A stretch of DNA of 64,000 nucleotides from Microbacterium sp. ProA8. GTDB lineage: Bacteria > Actinomycetota > Actinomycetes > Actinomycetales > Microbacteriaceae. The notes below the pieces were generated by a model that saw only the letters and a list, made by a program, of their open reading frames with translations, was not told the DNA's origin and did not search any database. A program made the position numbers and the translations under genes. Shown piece by piece: positions 51,702 through 61,097 of the stretch (position 1 is its first letter; every line of letters starts with the position of its first letter). The stretch spans positions 3,410,001 to 3,474,000 of the forward strand of contig NZ_CP157000.1 of the NCBI RefSeq assembly GCF_039905635.1. The letters are read 5' to 3'.

Positions 51702-53255
51702 CTAGGGCACCGGGGAGTCGGTGGCCGACGAGCGCGAGCCGTTCTTGCGGCGGGCCGTCAGGTCGACGATCGACACGATGAACGCCAGGGCGAGGAAGAG
51801 CGCGACCGACAGCATCCCGAACGCGTACGCGTCGTGGTAGACCACCAGCTCGTCGTGCGTACCGGACTCGCGATAGATGGCCGAGTAGAACAGCGACAGT
51901 GCGACCGCGGTGCCGACGGCCGCGCCGATGCGCTGGCCGAGCTGGCCGACGGAGCCCGCGACGCCGCCCCGCTTGACCGGGATCTCGGCGAGCGTGAGCG
52001 TCTGGTTCGGGGCGATCACGAGGCCGCCGCCGGCGCCGCCGACGGTCATGATCGCGGCCATGAGGTACGGGGTCCACGCAGGCGGGGCATACAGTGCCGC
52101 GAGCATGAGGCCGCCGACGCAGGCGAGCATGCCGACCAGACCCCACACCACCACGACGCGGCCGTGGCTGCTCACCAGGTTTCCGCCGACCCACGACGTG
52201 ACGGCGCTCGCGAGCGCGAAGCCGATGGAGACCATTCCCGCGTACACGGGTTCGAGACCCAGTCCGATCTGGAGGAACAGGGTCGTCACGAGGAACATCG
52301 CCGGCGCCGCGGTGAAGTACGCCGTCTGCAGGAGCGTGCCGTTGCGATACGACGCGATGCGGAACAGCTTGAGCGGGATGAGCGGGCTGCGGCCTCGCCC
52401 CGCATAGTGACGCTCCCAGGCGACGAACGCGGAGACGAACAGGGCGAACGCGACGAGCAGCCACCACCGTGCGGGGTTGTCGGTCGGCGCGCCGGTCGTG
52501 AAGAGGAACGGCCACATCAGCGAGACGACGCTGGCGCCGAACAGCAGCACCCCGACCGGGTCGAGCTGCACACGGCGCTGCGACCGCGTGCGGGTGTCGG
52601 GCAGCAGCCACAGTGCGAGGCCGATGGCGGCGAGACAGAGGGGCACGTTCATCCAGAAGATGAGCCGCCAGCCGTCGGTCGGACCGCCGAGGGCGATGAG
52701 GAGCCCGCCGAGGGTCGGGCCGAAGGCGGTCGCGACGCCGATCGTCGCGCCGAACAGACCGAATGCGCGCGCGCGTTCCCGGCCCTGGAACAGCTCCTGC
52801 GCCATGCCGAGCACCTGCGGCATCTGGATGCCGGCGGCGACGCCCTGCAGCAGCCTGCCGACGAGCAGCACGGTCGCCGTGGGCGCGAGGGCGCAGATCA
52901 CGCTGGTGATCGTGTACAGCGACAGTCCCACGATGAACAGGGTGCGGCGCGAGCGCTGGTCGCCGAGGCGTCCCATGGGCACGAGCACGAGTCCGAAGGT
53001 GAGCACGAACCCCGACACGATCAGCTGCAGCTGCGTCGAGCTCGCCCCGAGCACCTCGCCGATCGACGGCAGGGCGACGTTCACCTTGGTCATGTCGAGG
53101 ATGGTGATCGCCGCCACCGAGACGCAGACCCAGAACGCCCGCCAGCGCGCAGCCGGTGAGATGGGGATGACGGCGGTGGTGGCCGGCACGGCGCGGGCCG
53201 TGCTCGTGGTCTTCGGTGAACGCGACTCAGGCATCTCGTTCAGGCTAGCCGTCAT
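51702..53255 (-). CDS. MFS transporter of the EmrB/QacA (DHA2) type
   Basis: 517 residues from ATG 53255, fourteen predicted helices. Family features: ITILDMTKVNVALPSIG in helix 1, PMGRLGDQRSRRTLFIVGL (loop 2-3 motif), LLVGRLLQGVAAGIQMPQ, FGPTLGGLLIALGGPTDGWRLIFW with motif C-like spacing, and ERHYAGRGRSPLIPLKLF. A proton-driven multidrug or metabolite exporter; substrate unknown. Divergent from the nucleosidase gene, with a 32-bp tandem repeat between. Confidence 0.93.
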   Translation of the reverse strand: MTASLNEMPESRSPKTTSTARAVPATTAVIPISPAARWRAFWVCVSVAAITILDMTKVNVALPSIGEVLGASSTQLQLIVSGFVLTFGLVLVPMGRLGDQRSRRTLFIVGLSLYTITSVICALAPTATVLLVGRLLQGVAAGIQMPQVLGMAQELFQGRERARAFGLFGATIGVATAFGPTLGGLLIALGGPTDGWRLIFWMNVPLCLAAIGLALWLLPDTRTRSQRRVQLDPVGVLLFGASVVSLMWPFLFTTGAPTDNPARWWLLVAFALFVSAFVAWERHYAGRGRSPLIPLKLFRIASYRNGTLLQTAYFTAAPAMFLVTTLFLQIGLGLEPVYAGMVSIGFALASAVTSWVGGNLVSSHGRVVVVWGLVGMLACVGGLMLAALYAPPAWTPYLMAAIMTVGGAGGGLVIAPNQTLTLAEIPVKRGGVAGSVGQLGQRIGAAVGTAVALSLFYSAIYRESGTHDELVVYHDAYAFGMLSVALFLALAFIVSIVDLTARRKNGSRSSATDSPVP

Positions 53256-53283
53256 CCCCCCGGGCGGCGCGGGGCGGGGTTGC

Positions 53284-53362
53284 GGCATCCGTGTCCCGGT
53301 ACGTACGTCGGGCTCGGCATCCGTGTCCCGGTACGTACGTCGGGCTCGGCATCCGTGTCCCG
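53284..53362. repeat. 32-bp tandem repeat (2.5 copies) between divergent genes
   Basis: Two exact 32-bp units (53284-53315, 53316-53347) and the first 15 bp of a third (to 53362). Each unit begins GGCATCCGTGTCCCG and contains GGTACGTACGTCGG, which is nearly self-complementary around GTACGTAC. It lies 29 bp upstream of the MFS start and 75 bp upstream of the nucleosidase start. Confidence 0.9.
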
Positions 53363-53436
53363 ATTTCTCTCGCCGGCGGCACCCCCAGCACTGGTTTCTG
53401 GGACGTGCTCCCAAGAAAGCGGGACATGATGGGACG

Positions 53437-53994
53437 GTGAGACTCCTCGTCGCCGCCCTCGCCTCCGAACTCGTGGCCTTTCCTGATGACCTCGCCGGCT
53501 TCGACCGACTCGTCACCGGCCCCGGCAAGCTGCAGGCCACCTACGCACTCACGCGGGCGCTCGACGCCACCGCGTACGACGAGATCGTGGTGGTCGGCAC
53601 CGCCGGCGCGATCGACGCGCGGCTCGACGCCGACGTGTACGAGATCGCTGCCGCGCTGCAGCACGACGTCACCGACATCGACGGCATCGTCGGCCAGCAT
53701 GTGTCGCTGCCGCCCCGCGTCGAGCTCGACGCGGAGGGCGTCACGATCGCGACCGGCGATCATTTCGTCGACGATGCCGAGGCCGTCGAGGTGATCCGGC
53801 CCCTCGGCGCGGGCCTGGTCGACATGGAGACGTACGCCTACATCTGGGTCGCCCAGCGGTTCGGAGTGCCGATCCGCGTGCTGAAGGCGGTGTCTGATCG
53901 CGCGCAGGACGGCGCGATCACCGACTGGCACGCTGCGGTGACGGCGTGCAGCCACCAGCTGCGCGACCGCGTCCGCGCGGACTACGGCGTCTGA
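53437..53994 (+). CDS. Nucleosidase / nucleoside phosphorylase-like protein
   Basis: 185 residues from GTG 53437. Family features of MTA/SAH nucleosidase-like proteins: LLVAALASELVAF, VTGPGKLQATYALTRAL, VVVGTAGAIDARL, the ribose-binding VDMETYAYIWVAQRFGVP and the acidic catalytic segment VLKAVSDRAQDGA. It is shorter than MtnN (about 230) and probably acts on an adenosine- or nucleoside-type compound. A partial hairpin (TTTCTGGGA ... TCCCAAGAAA) lies at about 53395-53418 upstream. Confidence 0.85.
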   Translation: MRLLVAALASELVAFPDDLAGFDRLVTGPGKLQATYALTRALDATAYDEIVVVGTAGAIDARLDADVYEIAAALQHDVTDIDGIVGQHVSLPPRVELDAEGVTIATGDHFVDDAEAVEVIRPLGAGLVDMETYAYIWVAQRFGVPIRVLKAVSDRAQDGAITDWHAAVTACSHQLRDRVRADYGV

Positions 53995-54107
53995 TCCCGC
54001 GCAGCCGGCGCCGGGTCAGACGCGCCCGGGCTGTGTCCACGACCTCTCCGCTCGCAGCTGAGGCGTCGGGCAGAGCCCAGGGCCCGCATGGGCACGGCCG
54101 CGGCGGC

Positions 54108-54956
54108 TCACGACACCCATTGCGTCTTCTGCCACGTGAGGGCGGCGAGCGTGGCCTGGCCCGACAGCGACGGGTGGAAGTAGTCGCGCGTCGACAGGTC
54201 GGACTTCACGAACGCGTAGTTCGCGACGGCGAACCCGTCGAACCGGCACTTGGCCGTCGCGGCGCACACCTCCGACAGCGCCTGGTTGTACTCGTTCACG
54301 CGCTGCTGCACCGCCGTCCGGCGCTGGACGTCGGCGGTCCTGGTGCTGCTCGGGTTGGCGAGCATCGACTGGCAGGTCTGCAGGATGCCCCACGCGAACC
54401 GCGCCGAGATGCTCGACTTGTTGAGGTCGTAGAGCCGCTGCAGGCTCGGGATGCTCGCGACGAAGATCTCCGGCGACGCCCCGCCGGCCGCCAGCGTGGT
54501 CAGCGCCGTCTGCACGTTCGCCTTGAACGTCGCCGTGGGTGTCATCGCCGCGACCGTCCGGGTGCAGGCGTCGTTGGCGCCGATCTCGATCGTGACGTAC
54601 TGCGCCGCCTGAGCGACGGCGGCCTGCGCCTGCCCGGGCAGCGCGGCCGAGGCGGCACCCGACACCGCGTTGTTGGACGTGACGAGCGCCGTCGCGCCGG
54701 CGGCCCGCAGGCGGAGGAAGTGCGAGTTGACGGACGCCGTCGAGCCGGTGGACCAGCTGTTCGCCGGACACGAGGTCAGGCTCGAGCACGTCATCGCGGC
54801 CTGGGTGATCGAGTCGCCGAGCGCGGCCATGCGCACGAGCTGGGAGGGCGGCGGAGCGGCGTGGGCGGCGGATGCCGTGCCCAGTGAGCCGGCGAGAAGG
54901 AGAGCGGATGCCGCGATCGCGGCGAGGGCGCGGCGCGCCCGGGTGGTGGAACGCAT
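54108..54956 (-). CDS. Secreted SGNH/GDSL hydrolase
   Basis: 282 residues from ATG 54956. The signal peptide (RRALAAIAASALLLAGSLGTASAAHA) ends near residue 32. Catalytic blocks: AALGDSITQA (nucleophile Ser), NNAVSGAASA, EIGANDACT (Asn), and RDYFHPSLSGQ (Asp-x-x-His). Four or more cysteines in the mature part (TCSSLTSC, ICQTCQS-type, EVCAATAKC) suggest disulfides. It is an exported esterase or lipase, resembling streptomycete SGNH lipases. It lies 184 bp downstream of sbcC on the same strand. Confidence 0.9.
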   Translation of the reverse strand: MRSTTRARRALAAIAASALLLAGSLGTASAAHAAPPPSQLVRMAALGDSITQAAMTCSSLTSCPANSWSTGSTASVNSHFLRLRAAGATALVTSNNAVSGAASAALPGQAQAAVAQAAQYVTIEIGANDACTRTVAAMTPTATFKANVQTALTTLAAGGASPEIFVASIPSLQRLYDLNKSSISARFAWGILQTCQSMLANPSSTRTADVQRRTAVQQRVNEYNQALSEVCAATAKCRFDGFAVANYAFVKSDLSTRDYFHPSLSGQATLAALTWQKTQWVS

Positions 54957-55140
54957 GTCGACTCCGTACATCGTGGTGACGGGTGGGCGCGGCGAAGGGC
55001 CGCGGCCGGTCGGAGCCGGCGGTCGGGCAGGACCGCGGAATCCCCCAGGAGTGCGATCTGCCGCGAACGATACACCAGCGCATCGCGCGGGCGACAGTGG
55101 GAGTTTTCCCGCCGGCTCGCGGCGTCGGCGCAGAGCTCGG

Positions 55141-58100
55141 TCAGACGCGGGCGACGTCGTCCTGGGTGATGACGCTCGGGCCCTGGGGCGTGGCTTCGAC
55201 GGCGAGCTGTGCGGGCAGCTGCTCCTTCATCGCGGCGACGTGGCTGATGACGCCGACCATGCGTCCTCCCTGGCGGAGCTCATCGAGCGTGCGCATGGCC
55301 AGGTCGAGGGTCTCCTCGTCGAGCGAGCCGAATCCTTCGTCGACGAACAGCGTGTCGAGACGGATGCCGCCGGCCCGCGCTGTGACCACCTCGGCGAGTC
55401 CGAGCGCCAGTGCGAGCGAGGCCAGGAAGGTCTCACCGCCCGACAGCGACTGCGCGGGGCGTGCCTGACCGGTGAAGGCGTCCATGATCTCGAGGCCGAG
55501 TCCCGAGGCCGCTCCGCGTGCCGCGCGGGCATCGGTGTGCTGCAGCCGGTATCGCCCCGACGACATGTCACCGAGGCGCAGGTTGGCCGCCGCGACGATC
55601 TCTTCGAGCTCGGCGGCGAGCACGAACGTCTCGAGGTCCATCTTCATCGTGTTGGGTGCTCGGCCTGCGACGGTGTCTGCGAGCCGGGCGATCGCCGCGG
55701 CGTCGGCGGCCCGTGACGCCACGCCGGCGTAGGCCTCGTCGATCTGCTGGCCCAGATCGCGCAGGCGCTCGACGACGGTGTGCGCGTCGCGTTCGGCGCG
55801 CAGCGCCGCCGTGCGCGCCGCGTCGGCGGCGTCGAGCGCATCCCGCGACGCGACGGTGTCGACCGGTTCGTCGGGCGCACCCGCCAGTTCGAGTTCGAGC
55901 TCGAGCACCCGCGCCCGTGTCGCCGCGAGCCGGGTGTCGTGCGCCGAGATCTTCTCGGCCAGCGCCTCGGTCTCGGCGGGTCCCATGAGGGCGGCCATCG
56001 CCGCTGCGGCGTCATCGAAGACGGATGCCGCGATCCGCTCGTCCGCGTCGGTCCGCGCCTGTGCGGCCCGCGTCGCAGCCCGTTCGACGTCGGCCCGCGC
56101 GTGGGCGGCGGCTCGCGCCGCGTCCCGAACGGCGGTCGCCTGCGCGACCCGCTCAGCCACGCTCGCGTGATCGCCTCGGGCGGCCTCCACCGCCCGGCGC
56201 GCGGCGTCGACGGTCGAGGTCAGCGCGGCGATCCGGGTGCGCGCCGCGGCGAGGCGGTCCACGAGGTCCGCACGGGACGTCTCTGCTTCGGCGTCGAGCG
56301 CCGCGAGCTCGGCACGACGGGCGGCGAGCGCGTCGCGCCGTCCCACCGCGTGCTCGGCGGCGGCGAGCTCTTCGGCCGCGGTGGCCAGCTGCGCGCGCAG
56401 CGCCTCGGCCGGCTGGCCGCCGGCGCGCGCCGCCGCCGCGGCGTGACGCTCCCGCGCCGCCTTCGCCGCGTCGGCGGCGATGCGTTCGCGTGCCGCGGTC
56501 GTGTCGCGCTCCGCCTCCGCTGCGGTGAGCATGTCGTCGGTCACCGGATCGTCGGCCGGCTCTGCGGGTGCGGGATGCGCGGTCGCGCCGCACACGGCGC
56601 AGGGCTCACCGTCGACAAGCGTCGTCGCGAGCTCGCCCGCATACCCGTCCAGACGGCGCTGCAGCAACCGGGCGACGGCTGCCGCCGCCGCAGCGGCGGC
56701 TGCGGAGGCATCGCGGTGGGCGATCTCGGCTTCGCGCTGCGCGGCCGCCAGCTGCTCCGCCTCGACGGCGGCGGCGAGCCGGCCCGACGTCTCTTCGTGC
56801 CGCACACGCGCCGGGTCACGATGGGCGGCAGCCTCGCGCTCCGCCTCGAGCTCCGCGTCGAGGCGCGCGAGCTCCGCCGGCACCTCGGCACGCTGTGCGT
56901 CGAGCGCGACGATGTCGGTCTCGAGCCGGGCGGCTTCGGCGGAGGCATCCCTGACCCGCTCCTCGCCTTCCACCAGCGCCGTCTCGTGCGCGAGCGCGGC
57001 AGTCCACACAGCGAGTTCCCCGGTGAGGCGCTCGACCACTTCGGACAGGTCGGCGGCGTGCTCGTCGTCGGTGCCGGCCGCCAGGCGCTCCCACGCGTCA
57101 TCCGCCGCAGCGGCCGCAGCGGCGCTCGACACCGCCGCCTGGTCCGCGCTGAGCGCCGCGTCCAGAGGACCCCTCAGCACCTCGGCCGACCGGGCATGCC
57201 GCAGTCGCCGCCGGTCGTCCGCGATCTCGGCGGCGGCCGCCTCGAGCGTCGTGAGGCGCTCGCGCGCTCGACCGAGCTCGGCCTGCGCCTTCGCCAGTGA
57301 CACCCGGTCGGCGTGCGCCGCTTCGGCCGCCGCCCGCGCGTCGTCTGCGGCTGCCCGCTCACGCGCGAGCGTATCGAGGCGGTAGGCGGCGCGCTGCGCG
57401 CCGAGGTCGACCGCGGCACGGCGGGCCGGCAGATCCCGTGCCGGCACCTCATCGTCTCCGTCGAGCGCCGGCTCGTGCGTCGCGATGAGGCGCTCCGCCT
57501 GGTCGAGCAGTGTCCGAGCCCGCTCGCCCAGCGCGTCGAGCTCGTGCTGCGCGGCCTTGCTGCGCTCGCCCAGCTCCCGCGCGTACTCCTCGTAGCGCCG
57601 CGTTCCGAACAGCGCACGGAGCAGCGACTGGCGCTCGGTGCCCGAGGCGAGCAGGAAGCGCGAGAACCGGTTCTGGGCCAGCAGGATGACCTGCTGGAAC
57701 TGCTGGGCGTTGAGGCCGAGCACGTCGTCCAGCAGCAGGCCGACGTCGCGCGGCTTGCCCGCCCGCCCGACCCAGGCGCCGTCGACGAGCTCCTCGAGCT
57801 CGGCCCGGGTGGGCTCGGTGGTGAGTCCCCCGCCCCGGAGGGACGGCCGCAGGTACTCCGGGGCACGGGTGACCCGCCAGCGGCGATCGCCGACCGTGAA
57901 CTCCAGACGCACCTCGGTCGGGTCCCCGGGCTCGCAATGGTCGCTGCGCAGCCGCTTGTCGCCCGACTCGTAGCGGGGCACGCTGCCGTACAGCGCGAAG
58001 CAGACGCCGTCGAGGATGCTCGACTTGCCGGCGCCGGTGCGTCCCGAGATGAGGAAGATGCCGTCGCCCTCGAACGCCTCGAAGTCGACGCTCTGGCGCT

Positions 58101-58146
58101 CGCGGAAGGGCCCGAACCCGGTGAGCTCGAGGCGGTGCAGCCTCAC
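55141..58146 (-). CDS. sbcC: Exonuclease subunit SbcC (Rad50-like ATPase)
   Basis: 1,001 residues. Walker A ISGRTGAGKSSILDG at residue about 34-48, long Ala/Glu/Arg-rich coiled coils, a zinc hook CAVC near 515 (GEPCAVCGATAHP), and C-terminal signature SLSGGETFLASLALALGLAE, Walker B TLFVDEGFGSLDEETL and VISHVAAMK. Works with SbcD to cleave hairpin and other abnormal DNA ends. GTG 58146 overlaps the sbcD stop. The coiled coil is strongly alanine-rich, typical of actinobacterial members. Confidence 0.96.
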   Translation of the reverse strand: MRLHRLELTGFGPFRERQSVDFEAFEGDGIFLISGRTGAGKSSILDGVCFALYGSVPRYESGDKRLRSDHCEPGDPTEVRLEFTVGDRRWRVTRAPEYLRPSLRGGGLTTEPTRAELEELVDGAWVGRAGKPRDVGLLLDDVLGLNAQQFQQVILLAQNRFSRFLLASGTERQSLLRALFGTRRYEEYARELGERSKAAQHELDALGERARTLLDQAERLIATHEPALDGDDEVPARDLPARRAAVDLGAQRAAYRLDTLARERAAADDARAAAEAAHADRVSLAKAQAELGRARERLTTLEAAAAEIADDRRRLRHARSAEVLRGPLDAALSADQAAVSSAAAAAAADDAWERLAAGTDDEHAADLSEVVERLTGELAVWTAALAHETALVEGEERVRDASAEAARLETDIVALDAQRAEVPAELARLDAELEAEREAAAHRDPARVRHEETSGRLAAAVEAEQLAAAQREAEIAHRDASAAAAAAAAAVARLLQRRLDGYAGELATTLVDGEPCAVCGATAHPAPAEPADDPVTDDMLTAAEAERDTTAARERIAADAAKAARERHAAAAARAGGQPAEALRAQLATAAEELAAAEHAVGRRDALAARRAELAALDAEAETSRADLVDRLAAARTRIAALTSTVDAARRAVEAARGDHASVAERVAQATAVRDAARAAAHARADVERAATRAAQARTDADERIAASVFDDAAAAMAALMGPAETEALAEKISAHDTRLAATRARVLELELELAGAPDEPVDTVASRDALDAADAARTAALRAERDAHTVVERLRDLGQQIDEAYAGVASRAADAAAIARLADTVAGRAPNTMKMDLETFVLAAELEEIVAAANLRLGDMSSGRYRLQHTDARAARGAASGLGLEIMDAFTGQARPAQSLSGGETFLASLALALGLAEVVTARAGGIRLDTLFVDEGFGSLDEETLDLAMRTLDELRQGGRMVGVISHVAAMKEQLPAQLAVEATPQGPSVITQDDVARV

Positions 58147-59351
58147 GCCTTCGCCTCCACCCGGGTGCGCTCGTCCAGCAGCTCGCCGACGATCTCGGCC
58201 TCACGCGCCGATGCCCCCTCGCCCTCGCGGACGTGCGTCAGGAACGCGTCGATGAGCTCGGCCTCGTTGCGAGCGGTGCGCACGCGCTGCGCATAGGTGC
58301 GGGCGTCGTCCGTGCGCGGTGCCGCCGGCGCGTGGCGGACTTCGGCGCAGTGGGGGAAGCGCGCGAGCAGCCGGCGCATCGGATCCCGCTGCGGCAGCGG
58401 GTCGGTGTATTCGGCGCGCACCCAGTCGCCGACGTGACCGGCGAAGCGCTCGTCGGCGAGCAGCTCGTCGAGCGTCGCCGTGAGCGTCACGAGCCTCCGG
58501 GGCACCGGCAACGGCAGCCACCCCGCGATACCATCGGTGTCGCCCTCCGGCGCGCCAGCGACGGCGCCCCCATGCCCCTGGCCCTCCGAGACGAGCCCGT
58601 CCGCGCCGAGTTCGACGAGCCACGACCCGCGGGGCTTGTGCCCCTCGTCGAAGCTGTAGTGCAGGGGCGCTCCGGCGTACCGCACGCGGGGCGACAGGCG
58701 CTGGCGGCCATGGATGTGACCGAGCGCCACGTAGTCGACGCCGTCGAAGGTCGACAGCGCCACGACGTCGAGCCCGCCCTGCTGGATGTCGCGCTCGAGG
58801 TGAGGTGTCGGCTCGACCCCCGCCGCGAAGCAGTGCGCGACCGCGATGGACCGGCCGCCGCGGGCCGCGGCATCCGTGCGGATCAGCTCCATCGCGCGGG
58901 CCAGCACATCTGCCTGCGTGCGCACGCCGGGCCAGGCGCTCCGCAGCAGCACCGGCTCGAGATACGGGATGCCGTACACGTGGACCGGCCCGTGCTCGTC
59001 GTGGACCGTGATCGGCGTGCCGATGGTCGCAGGATCCGTGACCACGTGCACGCCGTCCCGCAGGAGCGCCGCCTGGAAGCCGAGTCGTGCCGCCGAGTCG
59101 TGGTTGCCGCTGGTGACGACGACCGTAGCGTCGGCGTCGGCGAGACCGCGCAGCGTCTCGGAGAGGAGCGTGTAGGCGCCGGCGGCGGGCGTCGCCGAGT
59201 CGAACACGTCGCCCGCGACGATGACGAGGTCGACGCGATGCTCGCGCACCTGTGCGACGAGGGCCTCGAGCACACCGCGCAGCGCATCGAGCGTGGCATG
59301 GCCGTGGAACGACCGCCCGATGTGCCAGTCCGAGGTGTGCAGGATCCGCAT
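58143..59351 (-). CDS. sbcD: Exonuclease subunit SbcD (Mre11-like nuclease)
   Basis: 402 residues. Metallophosphatase motifs in order: LHTSDWHIGR, VIVAGDVFDSATP, VTSGNHDSAARL, VAHCFAAG, and ALGHIHGRQ. The nuclease dimer binds two metal ions and pairs with SbcC, to which it is coupled by a GTGA overlap. The C terminus has an SbcD-specific region (RNEAELIDAFLTHVREG) likely contacting the SbcC coil. Standard length, no defect seen. Confidence 0.96.
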   Translation of the reverse strand: MRILHTSDWHIGRSFHGHATLDALRGVLEALVAQVREHRVDLVIVAGDVFDSATPAAGAYTLLSETLRGLADADATVVVTSGNHDSAARLGFQAALLRDGVHVVTDPATIGTPITVHDEHGPVHVYGIPYLEPVLLRSAWPGVRTQADVLARAMELIRTDAAARGGRSIAVAHCFAAGVEPTPHLERDIQQGGLDVVALSTFDGVDYVALGHIHGRQRLSPRVRYAGAPLHYSFDEGHKPRGSWLVELGADGLVSEGQGHGGAVAGAPEGDTDGIAGWLPLPVPRRLVTLTATLDELLADERFAGHVGDWVRAEYTDPLPQRDPMRRLLARFPHCAEVRHAPAAPRTDDARTYAQRVRTARNEAELIDAFLTHVREGEGASAREAEIVGELLDERTRVEAKA

Positions 59352-59471
59352 GCTTCACACGGTACGTTCCGCCCCGGACATCACCGCCGAGGCAGGCCGC
59401 AGACAGCCCACCCCGCGTCTCCCCCGGCGAGGCGCCGCCCCACAGCGGCGACTCCCGACGTATCGTGGAAC

Positions 59472-60032
59472 ATGGCGCACAACGCAGACACCGCTCCCCG
59501 ATCGACCGTGGTGGCCCTCGTCGGAGCGGGCAGCGAAGAACTGCTGACCGGCCTCGCCGACGTTCCGGCACTCGTCGCGCTGTCGCTGCGCGAGGCTCAG
59601 CCGGCCGTCGCGGCCCACCTGGTGGCCTCCGTCTCGACGCCGTACGTGGTGCACGATGCCGATCCGCTCGAGCACGTCGCCGCCGCGTGGGTGGAGCTGT
59701 ACGAGGAGCGCTGCACGCTGGGGTCCCTCGAGACCGAGGTCGACGCGCTGCTGTCGCTCTTCGAGACGGGCGAGGCGGTCATGCCGGACTACTACGTCGT
59801 GGCGGGCCCCGAGGCGATCGAGGGCACCTGGCGGCACTGGTGGCTGGGCGCCCTGGCGCACCATGCCCCGTCGCGCGTGCTGCCGGTGGAGGCGTCGGGT
59901 TCTGCGCTGCGGGCTCGTCTGCGCGCCCTTCCCGCGTCGCGGCCCTGGCCGGAGCCGTCCGCGTGGCTGCCCCGCGTGCACTTCGACATCCCCGATCGGG
60001 TGGGCCTGCGCGATCAGCCGGGCGCCGCCTGA
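59472..60032 (+). CDS. Conserved hypothetical protein, operon with an alpha/beta hydrolase
   Basis: 186 residues from ATG 59472, the first ATG of an open frame whose earlier part is antisense to sbcD. Begins STVVALVGAGSEELLTGLADVPALVALSLRE, continuing HDADPLEHVAAAWVELYEERC and MPDYYVVAGPEAIEGTWRHWWLGALAHHAPSRVLPVE. I recognise no family. It has no signal peptide or membrane segment; the glycine-rich start recalls a nucleotide-binding turn but lacks a Walker motif. The hydrolase gene starts 3 bp after its stop, so they are surely co-translated. Confidence 0.7.
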   Translation: MAHNADTAPRSTVVALVGAGSEELLTGLADVPALVALSLREAQPAVAAHLVASVSTPYVVHDADPLEHVAAAWVELYEERCTLGSLETEVDALLSLFETGEAVMPDYYVVAGPEAIEGTWRHWWLGALAHHAPSRVLPVEASGSALRARLRALPASRPWPEPSAWLPRVHFDIPDRVGLRDQPGAA

Positions 60033-60035
60033 CCG

Positions 60036-60767
60036 ATGCCGGAGGTGGAGGAGTTCGCGCATGCCGGCGCGACGATGATCGCCGAGCGCCGAGGGGCGGG
60101 GCGCCGCGTGTACGTGCTCGTGCACGGCATCGGAATGGGCCGCACCGTCTTCGCCGACCTCGCCCGCCACCTGGGCGACGGCGAGGTCATCGCCCTCGAT
60201 CTTCCCGGATACGGCGAGGCGCCCGAGCCGGCCCGGGTGCTCACGATCGAGCGCATGGCGGATCTCGTGGCCGCGTATCTGCGCGAGCGGGTCGGCGTCC
60301 CCGCCATCGTGATCGGGCATTCGATGGGGGCGCAGATCGCGCTCGAGGTCGGGGTGCGGCATCCGTCCGTCGTCGACCGCATCGTCCTCGTCGGGCCGAC
60401 CGTGGATCCTGCGGCCCGCACGGGCCCGCGGCAGCTGTGGCGGCTGCTGCGTGACATCGCCGTGGAGAGTCCCCGAGTGATCGTCGCGGGCGCACGGGAG
60501 TACGTCCACGCGGGCCCCCGGATCCGCGCGAAGTTCCGCGCCATGCTGTCGCACCGCCCCGAGGACGTCCTGGCCCGGGCCCACGTGCCGGCGCTGGTGC
60601 TGCGGGGCGAGGACGACCTGGTGGCGCCGCCGGAGTGGTGCACCCGCGTCGCCGAGACCCTGCCCGACGGACGGCTGGCGGAGGTGCCGGGGCATGGCCA
60701 CGAGACGATGATCCGGGATGCCGCGCCTGCCGCCCGCCTCATCCGCACCTTCGCCGGAGCCGCCTGA
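60036..60767 (+). CDS. Alpha/beta-hydrolase fold protein
   Basis: 243 residues. VYVLVHGIGMGRTVF (oxyanion region), nucleophile elbow VIGHSMGAQIAL (Ser), acid in LVLRGEDDLVAPPEW, and His in VPGHGHETMI form a full triad. It is compact, with a small cap, like MenH/BphD-type esterases. Start ATG 60036 directly follows the upstream gene. Substrate unknown. Confidence 0.87.
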   Translation: MPEVEEFAHAGATMIAERRGAGRRVYVLVHGIGMGRTVFADLARHLGDGEVIALDLPGYGEAPEPARVLTIERMADLVAAYLRERVGVPAIVIGHSMGAQIALEVGVRHPSVVDRIVLVGPTVDPAARTGPRQLWRLLRDIAVESPRVIVAGAREYVHAGPRIRAKFRAMLSHRPEDVLARAHVPALVLRGEDDLVAPPEWCTRVAETLPDGRLAEVPGHGHETMIRDAAPAARLIRTFAGAA

Positions 60768-60827
60768 CACCCGGCGCGAGACCGCCGCTCTGCGACGGAT
60801 TCCTGCCATCCGGACGCGACCCGGCAA

Positions 60828-60864
60828 TGTCGGAACCCCCGCGTAGGTTCACTCTGTCGGAACC
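60828..60864 (+). promoter_or_regulatory. Repeated TGTCGGAACC, possible ECF promoter
   Basis: TGTCGGAACC occurs at 60828-60837 and 60855-60864, 27 bp apart. GGAACC in the first copy with TGTCGG 17 nt later resembles an ECF -35/-10 pair, placed 14-50 bp upstream of the small gene at 60878. Direct repeats for an activator are an alternative. Confidence 0.3.
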
Positions 60865-60877
60865 AACGGAGGAAACC

Positions 60878-61093
60878 ATGTTCGCTGTATACGCCGCCGA
60901 ACAGCAGTACCGCCACGACACCTGGACGCGGGAGCGCGAGCACGCCCTCATCGCCGCCATTCGCGAGCGGAAGATCGCCGCCGTCGAGCGGATGCCGACA
61001 CCACGTGCCCCGCGCCCCGCACAGGTCGCCTGGCCGCGGCCGATCGGCCTGCACGCGGCCGAGAAGTGCACCACCGCGTGCGCGGTCGCGTAG
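60878..61093 (+). CDS. Small hypothetical protein, 71 residues
   Basis: Starts ATG behind a strong GGAGGAAACC site. The first part is helical and charged (FAVYAAEQQYRHDTWTREREHALIAAIRERK), the second is Pro/Arg-rich, ending EKCTTACAVA with two cysteines. No family recognised. The first half resembles small proteins annotated in many Microbacterium genomes, but this is weak. Convergent with DUF1622 (4 bp). Confidence 0.55.
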   Translation: MFAVYAAEQQYRHDTWTREREHALIAAIRERKIAAVERMPTPRAPRPAQVAWPRPIGLHAAEKCTTACAVA

Positions 61094-61097
61094 GGTC

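Noticed and set aside
58233..59471. Extension of the hypothetical protein gene at 59472 upstream through the sbcD region
   Set aside because: This part is antisense to sbcD, which has all nuclease motifs; ATG 59472 is the first plausible start.
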